Assembly: GCA_014859965.1 (NCBI GenBank)
Contig: JACZKQ010000038.1
Coordinates: 1-64,000 of the forward strand
Direction: 5' to 3'
Length of the DNA: 64,000 nt
Origin: Phycisphaerae bacterium
Lineage (GTDB): Bacteria > Planctomycetota > Phycisphaerae > Sedimentisphaerales > Anaerohalosphaeraceae
Position numbers and translations under genes: made by a program
Notes under the pieces: model-generated
What the model saw: the letters and a program-made list of their open reading frames with translations, nothing else
Databases searched by the model: none
What the model was told of the DNA's origin: nothing
Shown here: positions 49,160-57,220 of the stretch, piece after piece
How positions within the stretch are numbered: position 1 is the stretch's first letter
Layout of the letters: each line of letters starts with the position of its first letter

Positions 49160-51742
49160 TTAGTTTTCGGCTGGTTTTACGGAGAGGTCCTGGATGAGTT
49201 TGGTGGCTGGGGCGTAGCCAGGTTTCAGGCGGAGGCAAATTCTGGCTTCGTGGATGGCCTGGTCGTACTGTTTTTCGGATGCGAGCAGCCTCGCAAGCTG
49301 CATGCGCCAGGCGACCTGGCCGTAGTCCAGGACAAGGGCCTTGCGGTAGTGTTCGATTGCATCGGGTGTGCGGTCCTGACGCGTGTAGATCCCTGCCAGA
49401 GACGCCAGGGCCGACGGGGAAACCGTCTGGGGGTCTGCACAGATGTTTTCGAGGAGCGTGGTGATCTGAATTCTCACGTTCTGCGCCAGTTCGCTTTCTT
49501 TATCCTGCTCCGCCAGGACGTTTGCAACGTAGCTGAGTCGCCAGACTTCGGCGGCGGCAAGCTTGATCGCAAGGTCGGGCCGGCCGATCTGCCGGACGTA
49601 GACGTCGACGACGTCGCGGAAGAGCCGTGAGTCCAGTTCTACGGCACGGCTGAGCCTGCTTTCGGCGGCCTGTAATTGCGGGCTGTCGCGCAGGAACGGT
49701 GTGGCGTTGGGATCGGCCGGATCGGGACCGGCCGAGGCGAGCGCCTCTTCGATATCCAGGAGGCCGGCTACGAGACAGACGGTGGGGTCGCAGGGGGCAA
49801 GGCTGAGGCCTTTGCGGATCAGGGCGGCGCCGAGGTGGTCAGGACCTTGATCGGCCGCCTGTGTCCGGGCGACCAGATCATGGCGGAGCCGGGTCAACTG
49901 GCCCACGACGCACCAGGTCGGTCCGAACGTTGGCGCCAGCGGGATGGCGCCGTAGAACTCGTCGATGATGCGATCAAGGGTTTTGAGGCTCTCCGGGGGC
50001 AGCGTGGGGAGTCCGGACTCGGGGTTCGGGACCGTCGTCATGGAGCGCCAGCGGTAGACGTTAAGCCAATGGCGGTAATGCACGCTGCCGGGCTGGCTGT
50101 CTGCGGCGCTCAGGGCGTTACGGATAAGGCTTACAAACTCACGATAATCGGCCTGCGCCTGCCACTGGCGGGCGGCGAGGTCGGATTCAACGGCACGGGC
50201 CTTGTTCCAGTGCGATTCGGCGATCCTGGCCTCGTTGCTTTGGAGCACGTTGAAACAGCCGACGGCCGCCAGGACGCCCGTCGTCCAGAGAATGACCCTG
50301 CGCGACAGAGGTTTGGCGGCTCGGGCGGGTCCGGCCGATGCAGCGTCCATGCGGGAGAGGGCAATCAGGAGCGCACAGAAGACGGCCGACAGCGCCGCGT
50401 TGGCGGGCAGGTGCTGGCCGAAGTCGCTGAAGCTGTGGATGAGGATGGCCAGCAGGCCGAAGCCGAGGCCGTAGGCCGCCGAACGGATCGGGACCTGGGC
50501 GGTGCGGATGCATTTTGCAAAATCGAACCAGACAAAGGCCCCGAAGACCAGCAGGGGAAGGATACCGGCCAGACCGAGCTCTTCGGCCGTCTGGGCATAC
50601 TCGTTCTCGGCGTGGGCGGCAAGCGCGGCAATGGTCGAGCGGTTGAACATGGGATAGACCACCTCGTGGGTGCCGAGACCCGTGCCGAACACCGGGAACT
50701 TTGTCCAGGCCAAGGCGATATCCTTGAGTATCTGGAGGCGGCCGCCTTGGGCGTCTTCAAGATCGCCGAGAGTGGCCAGGCGGTCGTAAACGGCGTCAAA
50801 ACCGATGTAGAGGACGCACATGAAGGCGGCCAGGGCCATGAGCACCATGATCCATCCGCGGCCGCGGATCGACTGGCGAGAAGTAACCAAGAGGGTTGTG
50901 AATCCGGCGGCGATGAGCATGCTGACGATTCCGCCGCGGGTGAGCGCGACGAAGACCGAAGCGGCGCCGATGATGATCATGGCGAGCAGGAACCAGATGC
51001 GCTTGCCCGTTCGCGATTCAAAAAAGTCGGCGGCAACGGCAATGGAGAACTGGCGGCGGGTAAAGGCCTCGTGCAGCTTGACGAACAGCAGACCCAGCGC
51101 GGCGCCGATGGAAAGATTCATGAACTGGCCGTAGTGGCTGTGATTGACGAACGGGCCGGAGTTTGCAAGCTTATGCGGGATGGGCACGATCCAGTAGATC
51201 TTATCGGTTTGGGTCATGACCTGGAGCAGCGCCAGTATGGTGACAGTGCCGCCGATGACTGAGATGGCGGTGAGGAGGCGTTTTATCTGCTCGGGGGTCC
51301 TGAAGACGTTGAGGACAACGACAAAGATCGTGGCGACGGCGACGACGAGCCTGAACTGCGAGGCCGTGATCCACGGATAGAAGCTGAGGGTCATCGTGCC
51401 GAGACGGCGCTGGCCGCCCGGCAGCATGCCGAGCAGGTCCTTCTTTATGGCGGCGGTATTGGGCGAGAGGGTCTCGACGAGGGAGACGGGCAGTTCGGCA
51501 AGCTGCAACACCGGGATCAGGCAGAAGAGGATCAGGGGCACCAGCGCCCAGGAAAACGTGACCGCCGCAGCGCGTACGATCAGGAGTTTAGCCAGAAAGC
51601 AGGCGGCCATGAGCGCAGAAAGCAGGATGACCACCTGCTGGCTCCACGCATGCACCGCTCCGAATGCAAGCGGCATAAAGGCCAGCAGTGCATAGAGCAG
51701 GTACTCGATCGCCGTGTCGAATCGTTTCGGCCGGATGTCCAT
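49160..51742 (-). CDS. O-antigen-ligase-like membrane protein fused to a TPR domain
   Basis: 860 residues from ATG 51742; longer in-frame starts overlap the upstream gene and carry a non-membrane, low-quality extension. Residues about 10-480 have ten to twelve helices and the Wzy_C/O-antigen-ligase features: SGPFVNHSHYGQFMNLSIGA in the first large loop, VALTRGGIVSML, then FPVFGTGLGTHEVVYPMFNR and AHAENEYAQTAEELGLAGIL. The C-terminal third is periplasmic or cytoplasmic TPR repeats (DRTPDAIEHYRKALVLDYGQ, ASEKQYDQAIHEARICLRLK). The family polymerises or ligates surface glycan. Two such candidates (this and 43760-45040) suggest one polymerase and one ligase. Confidence 0.82.
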   Translation of the reverse strand: MDIRPKRFDTAIEYLLYALLAFMPLAFGAVHAWSQQVVILLSALMAACFLAKLLIVRAAAVTFSWALVPLILFCLIPVLQLAELPVSLVETLSPNTAAIKKDLLGMLPGGQRRLGTMTLSFYPWITASQFRLVVAVATIFVVVLNVFRTPEQIKRLLTAISVIGGTVTILALLQVMTQTDKIYWIVPIPHKLANSGPFVNHSHYGQFMNLSIGAALGLLFVKLHEAFTRRQFSIAVAADFFESRTGKRIWFLLAMIIIGAASVFVALTRGGIVSMLIAAGFTTLLVTSRQSIRGRGWIMVLMALAAFMCVLYIGFDAVYDRLATLGDLEDAQGGRLQILKDIALAWTKFPVFGTGLGTHEVVYPMFNRSTIAALAAHAENEYAQTAEELGLAGILPLLVFGAFVWFDFAKCIRTAQVPIRSAAYGLGFGLLAILIHSFSDFGQHLPANAALSAVFCALLIALSRMDAASAGPARAAKPLSRRVILWTTGVLAAVGCFNVLQSNEARIAESHWNKARAVESDLAARQWQAQADYREFVSLIRNALSAADSQPGSVHYRHWLNVYRWRSMTTVPNPESGLPTLPPESLKTLDRIIDEFYGAIPLAPTFGPTWCVVGQLTRLRHDLVARTQAADQGPDHLGAALIRKGLSLAPCDPTVCLVAGLLDIEEALASAGPDPADPNATPFLRDSPQLQAAESRLSRAVELDSRLFRDVVDVYVRQIGRPDLAIKLAAAEVWRLSYVANVLAEQDKESELAQNVRIQITTLLENICADPQTVSPSALASLAGIYTRQDRTPDAIEHYRKALVLDYGQVAWRMQLARLLASEKQYDQAIHEARICLRLKPGYAPATKLIQDLSVKPAEN

Positions 51743-51759
51743 TATCTGGGAATCGATTT

Positions 51760-52554
51760 TCAGTCTCCTTGCCTTGATGCATCGGCAGATGTGGCGCCGC
51801 TGTCGGGGGGACATCCATCCAGGATGTCCCTGCCCTCTGCGATGCATCTGGGAATATCGATAAATAACTCGCGAGCGCGGTCGCGGCCAAGTGTTTGCTG
51901 AACGGCATCGAAGGCGTGCGTCATCATGGGTCTTCGATTCACGAGGTCGTGCGCGTCGGAAGCGACGACACAGGGCAGAGGCGATTGGAGCAGATGCCAG
52001 GCGAAGGTCCGAAGGGCGCCCCCCATACCGCCTTTGGGCGGCAGGGCTGCGGCGGTGATCTGGAAACACGCGCCTAAACGCGCCCATTGATGAAGGACGG
52101 GCAGGCGCTGCTTGAAGAAGGCACATCGTTCCACATGGGCGATTATAACCCGGATTTGCGATGAGGCAAGCTGCTCGATGAGCGGGGTGATATCGATGAA
52201 ACATTGTGAAGGAAGTTCCAGGAGCAGCCAGCGGCCGCGGTCGGCAAGCGTACTGATCTTATTGGCCCGGAGCAGTCCGCCGATGCGCTCGTCGAGGCGA
52301 ACCTCGCCGCCGGCGAGGACGCGAAGGTGGATGCCGGCGTCGACGAGCAGGACGTTGAGATGGTCGACCGCGGCGCGCACGGCATCGACACGGCAGGCGT
52401 CTTCATAACGGCCCAACTGGTGCGGTGTCGCGATTACCGTGGAAACGCCATCGGCGACAAGGGCCCGGCACAGGTCGAGCGAACCGGCCTCGTCGGCGGG
52501 GCCGTCGTCCAGACCGGGGAGGCAGTGGCAATGAATGTCAATGTATTCAGCCAT
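51760..52554 (-). CDS. CpsB/CapC-type PHP tyrosine phosphatase
   Basis: 264 residues. A metal-dependent PHP-fold phosphatase that acts on the tyrosine kinase of capsule export. Signatures: YIDIHCHCLPGLDDGPADEA, STVIATPHQLGRYED, LAGGEVRLDERI, VIIAHVERCAFFKQR and CVVASDAHDLVNRRP. This type is usual in Gram-positives (CpsB, YwqE), whereas classical Wza-Wzc loci use Wzb. It has no recognisable ribosome site, since the GAGTAG repeat array abuts the ATG. It lies 17 bases before the ligase/TPR gene. Confidence 0.9.
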   Translation of the reverse strand: MAEYIDIHCHCLPGLDDGPADEAGSLDLCRALVADGVSTVIATPHQLGRYEDACRVDAVRAAVDHLNVLLVDAGIHLRVLAGGEVRLDERIGGLLRANKISTLADRGRWLLLELPSQCFIDITPLIEQLASSQIRVIIAHVERCAFFKQRLPVLHQWARLGACFQITAAALPPKGGMGGALRTFAWHLLQSPLPCVVASDAHDLVNRRPMMTHAFDAVQQTLGRDRARELFIDIPRCIAEGRDILDGCPPDSGATSADASRQGD

Positions 52555-52655
52555 GGGAAGAAGTAGCGGAGGAGCGGAGTAGTGTAGTAGTGGAGTAGTT
52601 TTTCAAAACAGTAGTCGAGTAGACGAGTTGGTTTCAAAAGAGTAGTCAAGTAGTC
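52555..52655. repeat. GAGTAG-type dispersed repeat array, second copy
   Basis: About 100 bases: GGAGCGGAGTAGTGTAGTAG, TGGAGTAGTTTTTCAAAACA, GTAGTCGAGTAGACGAGT, TTTCAAAAGAGTAGTCAAGT. It shares the block GTAGTCGAGTAGACGAGT with the copy at 49.1 kb and starts right at the start codon of the phosphatase gene. Confidence 0.8.
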
Positions 52656-52749
52656 ACGGGCCGGGCACACTCCGTCCCCGTCGGTTACAGGTCAACCGAT
52701 TGGGTTCCATCACATTTGCGGCGGCGAGAGCCGAAAGAGGCCGACGAGA

Positions 52750-54903
52750 TCAGCCTGCCGCTTTTTCTTTGTGGCCGTAGCTGTTGCCGTAGCCGTAGCC
52801 GTAATAGCCCTTGCCGGGCGATACGTCATTGACGATCGTTCCGAGCAGCCTTGCGCCTACGCTGTAGAGGCCTTCACATGCATGCCGGCTGACGTTCCGG
52901 GTGGACTTATTGGCACGCACCACGAGCAGCGTGACATCGCAGATCGCCGCCAGAATCCTCGAGTCGCTGACGGGCGCGACCGGGGGCGAGTCAATGATGA
53001 TGCGATCGTACCTCTGGGCAAGGGCCTTGAGCTTTTTGCCGAAGGCCCGGTTGTTGAGCAGTTCGGACGGGTTGGGCACATCGGGGCCCGCCGTCAGGAT
53101 GGACAGGCCTGGGACTTCGGTGGCCTGGATCGCCTCTTCTTCCGTGAGGCGACCTGCAACAAGCGCCGAGAGGCCCCTGTCCTTGTCGGCTCCAAAGATG
53201 AGATGCTGCTTCGGTTTGCGAAGGTCGGCGTCTATCAGGAGCGTTGTCTGGCCCGCCTGGGCCATGGCGATCGCCAGATTGCTGGCGAGCGTCGTCTTGC
53301 CGTCGCCTTTGTCGGGAGACGTCACCAGGAGGGTTTTGGCGCTGCCTTCCGGCACGCCGAAGAAAACGGCGGTGCGGACCGTGCGATAGGCCTCGGCCGT
53401 GATGGAGCCGGAGTCTTGGTGGACCTTGGTGCCGCGATCAGAGATGCTCTGCCGGCTGGACATGGCGGGGATGGTGCCGAGGATAGGCGTACCGAGGATG
53501 GCCTGGACCTCTTCGGCGGATCGGAGCCGGTGGTCCAGGAAATCGCGCAGGAGCGACAGGCCGCCGCCGGCCATCAGGCCGAGCATCAGGGCCATAGCGA
53601 GAACACGGGCTTTTTGCGGCTTTGAAGGGAGATCGGCGGGCCGGGCCACTTCGAGGATGCTGATGTTGAGGGCGCCGACGTCTTCCGTGACGTTGAGTTC
53701 CTTGATGCGGTCGTCGAGCATGTCGGAGAGTTTCTTGGTCTGCTGCCAGTCGGATTCCAGAAGGGTGTACTGAGCAACCTGCTCATTCAAAGTCAACGCC
53801 AGGCTGCGTTGATTTTCGAAATATTCGGTGATCTCTTTTTCACGCTGGCCGGCGGATTCGCACTGCTGCATCGCGATGGCAAGCTGGGCCTCGGCATAGC
53901 CCTTGTCCAGGGCGGACAACTGCGAACTAACCTGAGCGATTTTGGCTTTCTTGGCCAGGACCGAGGGATGGTCTCCGGTGACCTGAGCGGTCAGGTCGGT
54001 CAACTCCAACTGCAACTGGTCGAGCTGCCGCTGAAGCCGGAGGTTCTCCGTCTCGGAAGAGACGTAGAAGCCTCTGGCCCGCTGGGCCCGGACAAACTCC
54101 TGCAGCTTGAGAGGGTCCGAGACCATGGTGCGGATCGTCTCGTAGTTTGATTTTTCCTCGATGGTCTTGAGTTGGGCCTGGGTAACGGCTTCAGAGAGGC
54201 GGGAGAGACGATCGAGAATAATGTTGGAATTCTTATATTCAAAGGCCAGGGCCTCGTTTGCCTTCTTGAAATCGACCATGGCGGCCAGTTTGCCGTTCAG
54301 CTGCGTGTTGATCTTCTGTTTTTCTTTCTGGAGGATGCTGAGGACCTCGGCGGAAGTGTTTTTCTTTGTTGTGGACTGATAGGTAATGTAGGCGTCCACG
54401 AGCGCGTTGACCAGTTGGGCGGCTTCGGTGGGGTACGGCGACTCGAAGGCCACCGTGATGATATCGTCCTTTTTACCGACGGATACGTTGACGTTTTTTC
54501 TCAGGTAGGCGACTATATTGTCAACATCAGCAAATGTCTTGAGGCCGGTTGTACCGGGGGAATCCATTGCATTGCTGATAATGGGCGTTGAGATCAGCAG
54601 CGCCGCCTGGGTATACAGGTAATTCTTGGACTGGGTCATGACCCCTTCGGCCTCACCGATAATCCGGGGACCGCTCTGCTCGACAAAGATCTGCGAAGTG
54701 CTCTCATAGATCGGGGTGGCCTTTTGGACGTAGACGAAGCCCGCCGCGACGCTCAGCAGGACACAGCCCAGAATCAGCCATCGATTTCGCCAGGCAATCT
54801 GAAAAAGGCTCTCGCCAATCAGACCGTTTTCCGGTCCCTCGCGCATCGTATCCTGCGCGAATTGGCCTTTTGAGAAGATGTCAGCATTTCCGTTTTCAAC
54901 CAT
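52750..54903 (-). CDS. Wzc-like polysaccharide co-polymerase and BY-kinase
   Basis: 717 residues from ATG 54903 (GGTGAT upstream; the earlier TTG lacks a site). The N-terminal Wzz domain has two membrane helices (RWLILGCVLLSVAAGFVYVQ near 45; a second near 440) around a long coiled coil. The C-terminal bacterial tyrosine kinase has TSPDKGDGKTTLASNLAIAM (Walker A), TTLLIDADLRKPKQH (A') and IIIDSPPVAPVSD (B). The tail GKGYYGYGYGNSYGHKE is a cluster of six tyrosines, the normal autophosphorylation target. It controls chain length and export together with the Wza-like protein upstream and the PHP phosphatase downstream. Confidence 0.93.
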   Translation of the reverse strand: MVENGNADIFSKGQFAQDTMREGPENGLIGESLFQIAWRNRWLILGCVLLSVAAGFVYVQKATPIYESTSQIFVEQSGPRIIGEAEGVMTQSKNYLYTQAALLISTPIISNAMDSPGTTGLKTFADVDNIVAYLRKNVNVSVGKKDDIITVAFESPYPTEAAQLVNALVDAYITYQSTTKKNTSAEVLSILQKEKQKINTQLNGKLAAMVDFKKANEALAFEYKNSNIILDRLSRLSEAVTQAQLKTIEEKSNYETIRTMVSDPLKLQEFVRAQRARGFYVSSETENLRLQRQLDQLQLELTDLTAQVTGDHPSVLAKKAKIAQVSSQLSALDKGYAEAQLAIAMQQCESAGQREKEITEYFENQRSLALTLNEQVAQYTLLESDWQQTKKLSDMLDDRIKELNVTEDVGALNISILEVARPADLPSKPQKARVLAMALMLGLMAGGGLSLLRDFLDHRLRSAEEVQAILGTPILGTIPAMSSRQSISDRGTKVHQDSGSITAEAYRTVRTAVFFGVPEGSAKTLLVTSPDKGDGKTTLASNLAIAMAQAGQTTLLIDADLRKPKQHLIFGADKDRGLSALVAGRLTEEEAIQATEVPGLSILTAGPDVPNPSELLNNRAFGKKLKALAQRYDRIIIDSPPVAPVSDSRILAAICDVTLLVVRANKSTRNVSRHACEGLYSVGARLLGTIVNDVSPGKGYYGYGYGNSYGHKEKAAG

Positions 54904-54942
54904 GCTTATCACCGTTTCTAACAAAAAAAGGCTTAAATAACG

Positions 54943-56418
54943 TTACTCGTCGTAACTCCGGTAGAAACCCTTACCCTGAAGGTGCTGATACTGACCGGTC
55001 AGGTTGGCCCCGACACGTACGGCGAAGATCTCGGCCAGCAGGAGGTTTCTGTGGGTCCTGGGGGTCTGCTCGACAGCGACGACGTCTCCGGGTTTGATGG
55101 CAATGGCGGGCGCCCCGACGGGCGAGGTGCCGTTAATTGCAAACGTGGCGTCGACCAGGCTGCCGTCGGCGGCCTGGCGGTAGACGCGGATAAAGCGGGG
55201 ATCGGCGACTTCATCGACGCCGCCGGCGAACGCCAGGGCCTGGAGCAGATTGTACTGCACATCAGGCGGGTAGGGGAAGGCGCCGCTCTTCTTGACGAGG
55301 CCGACCACGGTGAACACTTCGGGGTTCAGCGCCGTCACCTCCACGACCGCACCTCCCTCAAGAGCAACATCGGCAAACGGGACATTGAGCCCTTTGACAG
55401 GCAGCAGGAGGGCGGCAGCGCGTTGATTTGCGTTACCTTGCGGACGGCTGGTCGCCTCCAGGGCCACGCAGAGCGAATCTTTCGTGTTCGCGCTGTCGGC
55501 GAGCATGTCGTTTGGGGCGCCTGGGGCGAGGACCCTGGCAAGCTCGTTTAACTGATTCGTGACGGCCGCCCTGGAGACGCCGGGACAGGCCTGGGCCAGG
55601 CTGCTGACGAAGTCTCGGCGCAGGCGGGGGTCGGCCATGTCGAGATACTGGGAATGGAGCAGACCGGAGCCGTCGCGCGCCGTCAGTGTGCCTTGCGTCT
55701 TGCCGGAAGCAAGGAACGACAGTTGGACCTGTACGTAGCGGTCCTCAGCCGGGTCCTTGCGGGCACCGGTTGTTCCGGTTTGCGGGGCGGCGGTCGGCGG
55801 TCTTTCAATCGATATGACGGCTGCGCCTTTTTCCAGGATGCCGCCGGCCGTCATGATCAAAGACACCAGCGACATCTGGTCATGCTGGAGGGAATAGACA
55901 CCGGGATTGGCGACGCCGCCGGTGATGGCGACTCGAAATGTTTTGTACTCCTCGACGCGGGCGACAATCGACGGCGGCGTCAGGCAGTATCGCGGATAGT
56001 AGGCATCGATAACCGTCTTTTCGAGCTGCGGAAGGGTCTTACCGGCCGCTTCTATCCGCCCGATCAGCGGAAGAGTGATCGTGCCGTCCTCGGAGAGGCG
56101 GCACAGGTGCGGGTGGTATTCTTCGGATTTGCCGGCGTTCTCCGCCGTGGTATCGCGCAATACCGACGGAATCTCCACTTTAAGGAGATCACCGGGGATG
56201 AGTTGGTAATCGCCGCTGTAGGAGGCGCGCGACTGGAGGAGCCGGTTTACATCGACTTCCGGGCGCACCGGACCTGCCTGGTGGAACGCATCCAGCTTAT
56301 CGCCCGTGGTCAGTTGTGGTTCGGGGCCGCAACCGGCCATACAGAGCAGCAATGCACAGACGATAGGGAAAACGCCACCAACACCGCGCAGGGCGGCAGA
56401 CTTTTTCTCGAAGTTCAC
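54943..56418 (-). CDS. Wza-like polysaccharide export lipoprotein with SLBB domains
   Basis: 491 residues from GTG 56418 with GGGAGC seven bases upstream; a GTG five codons earlier has a poorer site. Lipobox at LLCMAGCGPEP, giving an outer-membrane lipoprotein. The Poly_export domain follows: YQLIPGDLLKVEIPSV, HLCRLSEDGTITLPLIGRIE, AAGKTLPQLEKTVIDAYYPR, then SLBB-type units (FRVAITGGVANPGVYSL; VFTVVGLVKKSGAFPYPPD) and IAIKPGDVVAVEQTPRTH. Between the SLBB units is a linker of about 150 residues. It is the first gene of the export set and starts 104 bases beyond the small REWIRIP gene. Confidence 0.9.
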   Translation of the reverse strand: MNFEKKSAALRGVGGVFPIVCALLLCMAGCGPEPQLTTGDKLDAFHQAGPVRPEVDVNRLLQSRASYSGDYQLIPGDLLKVEIPSVLRDTTAENAGKSEEYHPHLCRLSEDGTITLPLIGRIEAAGKTLPQLEKTVIDAYYPRYCLTPPSIVARVEEYKTFRVAITGGVANPGVYSLQHDQMSLVSLIMTAGGILEKGAAVISIERPPTAAPQTGTTGARKDPAEDRYVQVQLSFLASGKTQGTLTARDGSGLLHSQYLDMADPRLRRDFVSSLAQACPGVSRAAVTNQLNELARVLAPGAPNDMLADSANTKDSLCVALEATSRPQGNANQRAAALLLPVKGLNVPFADVALEGGAVVEVTALNPEVFTVVGLVKKSGAFPYPPDVQYNLLQALAFAGGVDEVADPRFIRVYRQAADGSLVDATFAINGTSPVGAPAIAIKPGDVVAVEQTPRTHRNLLLAEIFAVRVGANLTGQYQHLQGKGFYRSYDE

Positions 56419-56541
56419 TTTGTAAGCTCCCACTTCCGGCGATCATTGCTATCCCCAGCAATGATCGCCAGTGCATAGACACAGGCTCCTGTCCATTAAA
56501 TGCCTGTACATATTGCGCGTACGCAGCTGCGTACGCGTTAC

Positions 56542-56838
56542 TTACCTGGGACGCCCGGGTTGGAACGGACTGCGAAAAGGCGGCGGCGGTGGAATTCGTA
56601 TCCACTCACGATTTTTCAACGCGGGTCCGACTCCGGGGAACGGTTTTTCTCCGGTCCCTACGCCGTTGTTCGACTTGACCTTAAGATCGAACGGGTCGAA
56701 CATGCCCATCTCGGGGTCATCCTTCTGGCCGGCTGCCGGCGCGTCGCTTGTAAACAAAACGACCACCACCGTGATAACCAGCGCGACAGAGCCCCATCGG
56801 GCCAGAACTTTTGGCAAACCACTCACTCTTTTCAACAT
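56542..56838 (-). CDS. Small single-pass protein with FDPFDL...REWIRIP motif (paralogue 1)
   Basis: 98 residues from ATG 56838 behind AAGGAG (seven bases). The family is not known to me. An N-terminal membrane helix (ARWGSVALVITVVVVLF) is followed by a short exported or periplasmic part with GMFDPFDL, a glycine-rich stretch, and the terminal block REWIRIPPPPPFRSPFQPG. The next gene upstream has the same two blocks. The pair stands directly ahead of the Wza-like gene on the same strand, so a role in polysaccharide export or attachment is possible but not shown. Confidence 0.6.
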   Translation of the reverse strand: MLKRVSGLPKVLARWGSVALVITVVVVLFTSDAPAAGQKDDPEMGMFDPFDLKVKSNNGVGTGEKPFPGVGPALKNREWIRIPPPPPFRSPFQPGRPR

Positions 56839-56877
56839 ACTCACTCTCCTTGGAAACTACTTACAAACCACTACTTA

Positions 56878-57159
56878 TTAAAATGCAGGCATAAACGGGC
56901 TGCGAACCGGCGGGCTGTACGGGATGCGTATCCACTCTCGCAGGGTGGGAATCGGGGTTGTCGGCCGAACGGGCGGAGCGACCTTTGCCGTCATCATACT
57001 CAGGTCGAACGGGTCAAAAAATTGCCCTTCCTCTTCCGTCGTGTTCAACTGAGCGGTAATTGTGGCGCTTGTACCCACGATAAACAGTCCCGCAATGATT
57101 GCAAACAACAGAATACCTCTGGTCAGATTTTTTCCAGAAACATTTGGCTTCAGACTCAT
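56878..57159 (-). CDS. Small single-pass protein with FDPFDL...REWIRIP motif (paralogue 2)
   Basis: 93 residues from ATG 57159 with AAAGGAG upstream. A membrane helix (GILLFAIIAGLFIVGTSATI) is followed by QFFDPFDLSMM, a Pro/Val-rich stretch and the terminal block REWIRIPYSPPVRSPFMPAF. About 40 bases separate it from paralogue 1. The shared blocks with different helices and linkers argue for an old duplication kept by selection on the C-terminal motif. Confidence 0.6.
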   Translation of the reverse strand: MSLKPNVSGKNLTRGILLFAIIAGLFIVGTSATITAQLNTTEEEGQFFDPFDLSMMTAKVAPPVRPTTPIPTLREWIRIPYSPPVRSPFMPAF

Positions 57160-57220
57160 ATTTTTCTCCTTTATTAGCGTCATACACAGATCACATTACG
57201 CATGCAGATTCAACGAACGT

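Noticed and set aside
49676-51262. 528-residue plus-strand frame opposite the ligase/TPR gene
   Set aside because: Shadow frame rich in Gly, Glu and Asp without recognisable domain.
49057-52655. CRISPR-like reading of the GAGTAG arrays
   Set aside because: The units are tandem or nearly tandem and degenerate, lacking 30-40 base spacers.
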